From assembly GCA_050698355.1 (NCBI GenBank), contig JBOHBN010000412.1, positions 1 to 22,689 on the forward strand: a stretch of DNA of 22,689 bases, in the 5' to 3' direction. Each line of letters begins with the position of its first letter. Position 1 is the stretch's first letter. The translations under genes and the position numbers were made by a program. The notes beneath the pieces were generated by a model. That model saw nothing but the letters and a program-made list of their open reading frames with translations, searched no databases and was not told the origin of the DNA. Of the stretch, positions 18,226-22,689 are shown in pieces. Source of the stretch: JBOHBN01 sp050698355. Its GTDB lineage: Bacteria > Actinomycetota > Actinomycetes > Streptosporangiales > WHST01.

Positions 18226-18720
18226 ATGTCGGACTATGGCAAGGCGCTGGGTGGGCGGCTCCGCGCGATCCGTACCCAGCAGGGGCTCTCGCTGCACGGG
18301 GTCGAGGAGAAGTCACGCGGCCGCTGGAAGGCCGTCGTCGTTGGCTCGTACGAGCGCGGTGACCGCGCCGTCACCGTGCACAAGCTCTCCGAGCTCGCCG
18401 AGTTCTACGGCGTACCGATCTCCGAGCTGCTGCCGGGCGGGCACCCCACGAATGGCACCTCCGAGCGGCCGCCGAAGCTCGTGATCGACCTCGTCGCGCT
18501 GTCCGAGCTGCCGCAGGAGCAGTCGAGCCCGCTCGCCCGCTACATCGCGGCGATCCAGCACCAGCGTGGCGACTACAACGGGCGCGTGCTCACGATCCGC
18601 AGCGAGGACCTGCGGGCACTCTCGGTCATCTACGACGTCGAGCCGGCCGTGCTGATCAACCAGCTCATCGGCTGGGGTGTGCTCAACGACGAGGCCCAGA
18701 CCCTCACCGAGTCCCTCTAG
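18226..18720 (+). CDS. bldD: BldD-type developmental transcription regulator
   Basis: A 164-residue regulator matching Streptomyces BldD throughout. The N-terminal helix-turn-helix (RLRAIRTQQGLSLHGVEEKS...GRWKAVVVGSYERGDRAV, about residues 11-50) binds DNA; YGVPISELLPGG ends the domain. The C-terminal domain (about 83-160) carries the complete c-di-GMP-binding signature RxD-x8-RxxD, here RGD (114-116) and RSED (125-128), at the same residue numbers as in S. coelicolor BldD. In that organism tetrameric c-di-GMP dimerises BldD to repress sporulation genes. The ATG at 18226 has AAGGAG six bases upstream. It is divergent from pyrR and convergent with vapC. Confidence 0.95.
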   Translation: MSDYGKALGGRLRAIRTQQGLSLHGVEEKSRGRWKAVVVGSYERGDRAVTVHKLSELAEFYGVPISELLPGGHPTNGTSERPPKLVIDLVALSELPQEQSSPLARYIAAIQHQRGDYNGRVLTIRSEDLRALSVIYDVEPAVLINQLIGWGVLNDEAQTLTESL

Positions 18721-18727
18721 GGTCAAT

Positions 18728-18746
18728 GCCGGCCATCTTGGTCGGC
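18728..18746. terminator. Hairpin between convergent bldD and vapC
   Basis: GCCGGCC (18728-18734), loop ATCTT, GGTCGGC (18740-18746): a 7-bp stem with one G-U pair in the 28-base gap between the two stop codons. It has no clear T run, but the placement fits a bidirectional terminator. Confidence 0.5.
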
Positions 18747-18748
18747 TA

Positions 18749-19144
18749 CTACGGTCGCAGCTCGATGAAGCCGGCTGCGTGAAAGTCCCCGTCGAAGGCC
18801 AGCGCCTCGCGGATGCGACGACGGCGCATCAACGCGAAGCTCGTCGCATCGACGAACGAGAACTCGCGGTCATCGTGCCGACGCAGCCAGCGCCAGGCGT
18901 CATCCTCGATCTCGGCATCGACATGCGCGACCTCGAGGTTGGGCAACCGAGCGAGCCGCTCCAGGAAACCGACAGCCGCCGCGTGACCGGCACGGCGGCG
19001 AAGCAGCGTCCAGGTCTCCCCGACAACGTGGTTCGACGTCACGACCGCCGAGTGCTCGTCGTGAGCCAGCCCCGACGCTTCCGCGTGATGGTGGTCGCGG
19101 CGTACCTGGAGCGCGTACCAAAAGCTCGTGTCGGCGAACCTCAC
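18749..19144 (-). CDS. vapC: PIN-domain ribonuclease toxin (VapC family)
   Basis: A 131-residue toxin expected to cleave RNA when freed from its antitoxin. It has the PIN acidic residues in order: Asp5 (FADTSFWYAL), Glu43 (HVVGETWTLL), Asp99 (SFVDATSFALM) and Asp118 or Asp120 (LAFDGDFHAAGF). The ending FDGDFHAAGF is a classic VapC tail. The GTG start overlaps the antitoxin stop as GTGA, so translation is coupled. All key residues are present, so the toxin should be active. It lies between nusB and bldD, genes normally adjacent, which points to later insertion of the module. Confidence 0.9.
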   Translation of the reverse strand: MRFADTSFWYALQVRRDHHHAEASGLAHDEHSAVVTSNHVVGETWTLLRRRAGHAAAVGFLERLARLPNLEVAHVDAEIEDDAWRWLRRHDDREFSFVDATSFALMRRRRIREALAFDGDFHAAGFIELRP

Positions 19145-19368
19145 CGAGCCGGCCCGTAGATCACGGCATCGATGTCGTCCACCGGGTCGTCGTCAAGCCA
19201 TCCGATCATCGCCTCCCACGGGTCTTCCTCCTCAACCGGCTCATCGAGGCGCACCGTAGCCGCCAGGCTGTCGCGGATCAGGGCCGCCTTGGAGACGCCG
19301 CGACGCGCGGCCTCCCTCGCGGCCGCCTCGTCCAGCCACTCATCCAGGTGAATCTGCACACGTCGCAT
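19141..19368 (-). CDS. vapB: Ribbon-helix-helix antitoxin (VapB family)
   Basis: A 75-residue antitoxin. The N-terminus MRRVQIHLDEWLDEAAAREA with ARRGVSKAALIRDSL is a ribbon-helix-helix DNA-binding domain (about residues 1-40). The acidic tail (EPVEEEDPWEAMIGWLDDD, about 43-61) is of the kind that wraps the toxin active site. The ATG at 19368 is chosen because the conserved domain begins there and an operator and TATGAT hexamer lie directly upstream; no ribosome site is seen, fitting a leaderless message. It probably represses its own promoter with VapC. Confidence 0.88.
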   Translation of the reverse strand: MRRVQIHLDEWLDEAAAREAARRGVSKAALIRDSLAATVRLDEPVEEEDPWEAMIGWLDDDPVDDIDAVIYGPAR

Positions 19369-19374
19369 GCCACT

Positions 19375-19380
19375 ATCATA
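19375..19380 (-). promoter_or_regulatory. Candidate -10 of a leaderless vapBC promoter
   Basis: The minus strand reads TATGAT, AGTGGC, then ATG of vapB. A near-perfect -10 hexamer six bases before the start codon places the transcript start at or next to the ATG, typical of leaderless actinobacterial genes. A -35 is not clear. The hexamer overlaps the palindromic operator. Confidence 0.55.
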
Positions 19381-19407
19381 CACATGTTGCGCGACCAACA
19401 TGTGTAT
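19378..19407. promoter_or_regulatory. Palindromic operator of the vapBC module
   Basis: ATACACATGTTG (19378-19389) and CAACATGTGTAT (19396-19407) form a perfect 12-bp inverted repeat with a 6-base centre, nine bases before the vapB ATG and overlapping the likely -10. Ribbon-helix-helix antitoxins bind such repeats, so this is probably the autoregulatory operator. It is markedly A+T-rich for this genome. Confidence 0.7.
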
Positions 19408-19427
19408 ACGAACTGGCGCCGCTCCGC

Positions 19428-19838
19428 TCAGCCCAGCAGCGAGGCCTTGCGCTCCAGCAACGTGCCGAGCAGGCCGTTCACATACGCGGGTGACTCGTCG
19501 GTCGAGAGCTCCCGCGCCAGCTCGACCGCCTCGACCACGGCGACCGCGTCGGGCACGTCGTCGGCGTAGAGCAGTTCGTACGCACCGAGCCGCAGGATGT
19601 TGCGGTCCACGGCCGGCATCCGGTCCAGCGACCAACCGCGGGCGTGCTCCCCGATGAGCGCATCCAGCTTGACCCTGGACCCCGTCACCTGCTCCACGAG
19701 CGTGACCGCGTACTCCGGTACCGGCGGGTCGGCGGTGGCGATGCGGTCGGCGAGCAGGCCGACCGCATCGAGCCCGCGCACGTCGGCCTCGAACAGGATG
19801 TCGAGCGCGCGCTTTCGCGCCTTGCTCCGTGCCCGCAC
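19428..19838 (-). CDS. nusB: Transcription antitermination protein NusB
   Basis: An RNA-binding factor that with NusE/S10 promotes antitermination, chiefly of rRNA operons. The 136-residue all-helical protein begins MRARSKARKRALDILFEADVRG and contains WSLDRMPAVDRNILRLGAYELLY, AVVEAVELARELSTDESPAYVNGLLGTL, the conserved NusB core. The GTG start has GGGGCG upstream and lies 12 bases after efp. Its 3' end is followed by the vapBC module on the same strand rather than by bldD. Confidence 0.95.
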   Translation of the reverse strand: MRARSKARKRALDILFEADVRGLDAVGLLADRIATADPPVPEYAVTLVEQVTGSRVKLDALIGEHARGWSLDRMPAVDRNILRLGAYELLYADDVPDAVAVVEAVELARELSTDESPAYVNGLLGTLLERKASLLG

Positions 19839-19850
19839 AGTACGCCCCGC

Positions 19851-20414
19851 CTAGCTGGACGCGCGGGAGAGGTACTCCCCGGTGCGCGTGTCGACCTTGA
19901 TCCGCTCCCCCGTCGTCACGAACAGCGGCACCTGCACACGCGCTCCCGTCTCCAGCTCCGCTGGCTTGGTGCCACCGCTGGACCGGTCCCCCTGCAGGCC
20001 GGGCTCGGTGTAGCCGATGGTCAGCTCGACCGCGGCCGGCATCTCGATGTACAGCACGCTGCCGTCGTGCATCGCCAGCGTTACTTCCTGGCCCTCGAGC
20101 AGGTAGCCCGCGCTGTCGCCGACCGTTTCACCCGGCACCAGCACCTGGTCGTACGTGGCGGTGTCCATGAAGACGTAATCGCTGCCGTCCTTGTACAGGT
20201 ACTGCATGCCGCGCCTGTCCACGTTCGCGACGTCGACCTTGACGCCCGCGTTGAACGTCTTGTCGACGACCTTGCCGGTGACAACGTTCTTCAGCTTCGA
20301 GCGGACGAAGGCGCCGCCCTTACCGGGCTTGACGTGCTGGAACTCCACGACGGCCCACAGGGCGCCGTCGATGTTCAGCGTCATACCGTTCTTCAGGTCG
20401 TTGGTTGTGGCCAC
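19851..20414 (-). CDS. efp: Translation elongation factor P
   Basis: It relieves ribosome stalling at polyproline stretches. The 187-residue protein has the three-barrel EF-P layout: N-terminal KOW-like domain with the tip loop HVKPGKGGAFV holding Lys32, an OB-like middle domain (YLLEGQEVTLAMHDG), and a C-terminal OB domain ending TTGERIKVDTRTGEYLSR. The GTG start has GGAGA about ten bases upstream. It lies between pepP and nusB, the standard actinobacterial order. Confidence 0.96.
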   Translation of the reverse strand: MATTNDLKNGMTLNIDGALWAVVEFQHVKPGKGGAFVRSKLKNVVTGKVVDKTFNAGVKVDVANVDRRGMQYLYKDGSDYVFMDTATYDQVLVPGETVGDSAGYLLEGQEVTLAMHDGSVLYIEMPAAVELTIGYTEPGLQGDRSSGGTKPAELETGARVQVPLFVTTGERIKVDTRTGEYLSRASS

Positions 20415-20449
20415 GGCTCGGGTGTCTCCTACGGTGCGTGCGGTGTCGG

Positions 20450-21562
20450 TCAGCCGAGCACGATCAGCTCGCGCTCGCTTCGGGTCAGGGACTCCGACCC
20501 GTCGGGGCGCACGAGGAGCGTGTCCTCGATGCGCACGCCGCCGCGCTCCCGTAGGTACACGCCCGGCTCGACAGTCACCGGAATCCGGTCTGCCAGTGTA
20601 GCCGTCGCGGTGTAGGCGAGGTACGGGTCCTCGTGGATCTCCAGCCCGACACCGTGCCCGAGCCCGTGAGTGAACTGCTCGCCGTACCCCGCACCCTCGA
20701 TCACCTTGCGGCTCGCCGCGTCGACGTCGCGCGCCGGAACGTCCGGACCGAGCGCCTCGCGCCCGGCCTGCTGTGCCGCGGCGACCAGATCGAACACCTC
20801 GCGCTGCCAGTCCGCCGCCGCACCGACGACGAAGGTGCGGGTTTCGTCCGCGTGGTAACCGGCCTGCCGCGCGCCGAAATCGATCTTGACGAAGTCGCCC
20901 CGCTGCACCAGCCGATCGGTCGGCTGGTGGTGCGGGACCGCCGAGTTCGGGCCGCTCGCCACGATGGTGGGAAAGCCGGGTCCCTCGGCGCCGTACTCGC
21001 GCATGCGGGCGTCCAGCTTGCGGGCGATGTCACGCTCGGTGAGCCCCTCGCGGATCGCAGGGAGAACGTCGGCGAGCGCCTGGTCGCTCACCTCGCAGGC
21101 GCGTTTGAGCGCCTCGATCTCCGCCTCGTCCTTGGTCATCCGGAGTCGCTCCACCCCGTGGTCGAGCGACGTGAGCGAGAGATCCGGCACCGCGTCGCAC
21201 AGCGCCTGGTGCACCGCGACGGTCATGTCGTGGTCTTCGAAGCCGAGCTGGCGTACGCCGCACTGGACGGCCCGGTGAGCGGCGTGCACGGCCAGCGGCA
21301 GCCGCACGCCGGTACGCGCCGGGTAGTCGACGAGCAGCTCGACGTCGGGCGCCTCCTGCCCAGCCTGGCTCGCGTACCGGCCATCGGTGGCCAGCAGGTC
21401 GTCACCGCTCTCACGCACCAACAGGGCGCCGTTCGACCCGGTGAACCCCGACAGGTACCGCACGTTGACCAGCCGGGTGATCAGAGCCGCCTCGACATCC
21501 TGCCGCGCGAGCAGGACCCGTAGCCGGTCCCTGCGTACGGCGTGATTGGCCCCCGACACCAT
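20450..21562 (-). CDS. pepP: Xaa-Pro aminopeptidase / proline dipeptidase (M24B)
   Basis: A dimetal peptidase cleaving next to proline. The 370-residue protein has an N-terminal creatinase-like domain (YLSGFTGSNGALLV) and a pita-bread catalytic domain with the five metal ligands visible: Asp in VKIDFGA, Asp in HADETRTF, His in FTHGLGHGVGLEIHE, Glu in VTVEPGVY and Glu in VRIEDT. The ATG at 21562 is preferred over the GTG at 21568 because GGAGGA lies about seven bases before the ATG. It sits 35 bases upstream of efp. pepP and pepQ are hard to separate by sequence alone, so the symbol is tentative. Confidence 0.9.
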   Translation of the reverse strand: MVSGANHAVRRDRLRVLLARQDVEAALITRLVNVRYLSGFTGSNGALLVRESGDDLLATDGRYASQAGQEAPDVELLVDYPARTGVRLPLAVHAAHRAVQCGVRQLGFEDHDMTVAVHQALCDAVPDLSLTSLDHGVERLRMTKDEAEIEALKRACEVSDQALADVLPAIREGLTERDIARKLDARMREYGAEGPGFPTIVASGPNSAVPHHQPTDRLVQRGDFVKIDFGARQAGYHADETRTFVVGAAADWQREVFDLVAAAQQAGREALGPDVPARDVDAASRKVIEGAGYGEQFTHGLGHGVGLEIHEDPYLAYTATATLADRIPVTVEPGVYLRERGGVRIEDTLLVRPDGSESLTRSERELIVLG

Positions 21563-21685
21563 GCCCACTTCCTCCGCTCGCCCACCGATCGAATCACGTC
21601 CGGCAACGGACCCGCGAACGCAAAGGTCACGCCACGGTAACGCTTACCGCGCCGAAAGCGAACCCCTCTGACTGAACTGACCGCC

Positions 21686-22240
21686 CTACCGCTCCGGTTG
21701 CGCTCCGGCACCGGGGCCGCGCACCGGCGTGCCCGGGGGCGCGCAGCCCGCGACCTCGACGAGCCCTGAATTCGCCCGGACGAACGCCTCGGCGAACCGT
21801 TCGTGCGCCTTCCCGATCCACAACTGCCCGATACCCGCGCCCGCACCGAAGATGTTGATCAGTATCTCGCCTACCACCACTACTGCCGCCCCCGCCACGA
21901 CGAACGCCACGAAACCGGCGATCGCCCAGACGAAGGTCGCGGACATGGCGAGCAGTACCGCCGCGAGGATGGAGAGCGCGACCAGCACGGCACCGCAGGC
22001 GAGCACGAGCCGCCCCGCGCGGACCCGCCGCGCGGCCGAGTGGGCGACCGGCAGCCGGAGGCGTACCGGTGGGCTGGAGGCGTACGCCAGGATGCGGAAG
22101 CCGCGCGGCAGCCAGCGCATCCACGGCTTCTGGAACACGAAAACCGACCCGGTGGTCGCCGGCTGCCCTGTGACCACGCAGATCGGCGGCCAGCGCAGCT
22201 GGCTCGTCGCTTCCCTGCGCCAGGTCAACCACACCGTCAT
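21686..22240 (-). CDS. Membrane protein of unknown function with CVVTG motif
   Basis: A 184-residue protein I do not recognise by name. It starts MTVWLTWRREATSQLRWPPICVVTGQPA, a proline-cysteine-threonine-glycine pattern I have seen in small actinobacterial membrane proteins. Two strong membrane helices follow (about residues 78-100 and 104-127), and a soluble tail includes LWIGKAHERFAEAFVRANSGL. Only one further cysteine (in VAGCAPPG) is present, so a classical zinc ribbon is not supported. The ATG at 22240 is preceded by GGGGACGG. It lies between aroQ and pepP on the same strand, with gaps of 65 and 123 bases. Confidence 0.75.
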   Translation of the reverse strand: MTVWLTWRREATSQLRWPPICVVTGQPATTGSVFVFQKPWMRWLPRGFRILAYASSPPVRLRLPVAHSAARRVRAGRLVLACGAVLVALSILAAVLLAMSATFVWAIAGFVAFVVAGAAVVVVGEILINIFGAGAGIGQLWIGKAHERFAEAFVRANSGLVEVAGCAPPGTPVRGPGAGAQPER

Positions 22241-22305
22241 CGCATCCGTCCCCGGTCGACTCGATCTCTTTCTCTCCGCGCGCGGCCAGTAACTGTACGC
22301 GGTGA

Positions 22306-22689
22306 TCACGTGGCCTCGCGGGCGACCGCCTCGAGCGCCAGGCGGAACGACTCGCGGCCGAAGCCCGCGATCGTGCCGCTCGCCACACCCGCGATCACCG
22401 ACGTGTGCCGGAACTCCTCCCGGGCGGCGGGGTTGCTCAGGTGCACCTCGATCAGGGCGGCCGTGCGCTGGGCGCAGGCGTCCCGGACCGCGTACGAGTA
22501 GTGGGTGAAGGCTGCCGGGTTCAGCACGACCGGCAGCCTGGCATCGGCCGCCTCGTGCAACCAGGACACCAGCTCGGCCTCGTCGTCGGTCTGCCGTACC
22601 TCGACCGCGAGGCCGAGCTCCTGGCCGACCGCGGCACACCAGGAGGCGAGCTCGTCGTAACCGGCATCACCGTAGATCTCCGGTTCCCT
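22306..22689 (-). CDS. aroQ: Type II 3-dehydroquinate dehydratase, 3' part
   Basis: A shikimate pathway enzyme that dehydrates 3-dehydroquinate. The frame runs out of the right edge; 127 residues remain, starting REPEIYGDAGYDEL, so only the first 15-20 residues are missing. Key elements are NPAAFTHYSYAVRDA (substrate-binding Asn and helix), VHLSNPAAREEFRHTSV with the catalytic histidine, and GVASGTIAGFGRESFRLAL near the end. Its stop lies 65 bases before the unknown membrane protein gene. The aroQ-pepP-efp-nusB order is standard. Confidence 0.95.
   Translation of the reverse strand, partial: REPEIYGDAGYDELASWCAAVGQELGLAVEVRQTDDEAELVSWLHEAADARLPVVLNPAAFTHYSYAVRDACAQRTAALIEVHLSNPAAREEFRHTSVIAGVASGTIAGFGRESFRLALEAVAREAT

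Noticed and set aside
22301..22310. GGTGATCACG near the aroQ stop, similar to the start of the 52-bp palindromes
   Set aside because: Only the 8-bp GTGATCAC palindrome is shared; there is no second arm and no ATGAA extension.

Overview
The DNA has very high G+C, uses GTG/TTG starts often, and its gene order and protein families are those of an actinomycete (Actinobacteria). The backbone is the conserved actinobacterial block aroQ - membrane protein - pepP - efp - nusB - bldD - pyrR - pyrB - pyrC - PH-like gene - carA - carB - pyrK - pyrD - pyrF - mihF - gmk - rpoZ - coaBC. The presence of a BldD regulator with an intact c-di-GMP signature suggests a Streptomyces-like or other sporulating/developmental lineage, but I cannot name a genus.

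Layout. 1-3726 (+): end of a sugar-type ABC transporter operon (binding protein, MalK-like ATPase, two permeases), sitting where metK/priA would be expected in many actinomycetes. 3765-6259 (-): coaBC, rpoZ, gmk and mihF, a housekeeping operon. 6433-7419 (+): a membrane-anchored kelch-propeller gene on the opposite strand, which separates mihF from the pyr operon. 7526-17929 (-): a complete de novo UMP pathway operon, pyrR-pyrB-pyrC-(PH-like)-carA-carB-pyrK-pyrD-pyrF, in which almost all genes overlap by a few bases and are probably translationally coupled. A PyrR-binding-loop consensus lies just before the pyrR start. 18226-18720 (+): bldD. 18749-19368 (-): a vapBC toxin-antitoxin module wedged between bldD and nusB. 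19428-22689 (-): nusB, efp, pepP, an unknown membrane protein and the 3' part of aroQ.

How it works together: CarAB makes carbamoyl phosphate, PyrB and PyrC form dihydroorotate, PyrDK (class 1B, NAD-linked) oxidises it to orotate, and PyrF decarboxylates OMP; PyrR senses UMP/UTP and probably represses translation of the operon.

Most notable: several junctions of this otherwise conserved operon carry small insert-like sequences placed exactly on the stop/start overlaps while keeping the coupling intact. These are a 52-bp palindrome at carB/pyrK (a second 52-bp copy lies between pyrF and the kelch gene), a 120-bp insert flanked by an 11-bp direct repeat at pyrD/pyrF creating a 44-codon ORF, and a 30-codon ORF at pyrC/PH-like gene where the usual membrane segment seems to be missing. 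No rRNA, tRNA, CRISPR array or transposase gene was seen.
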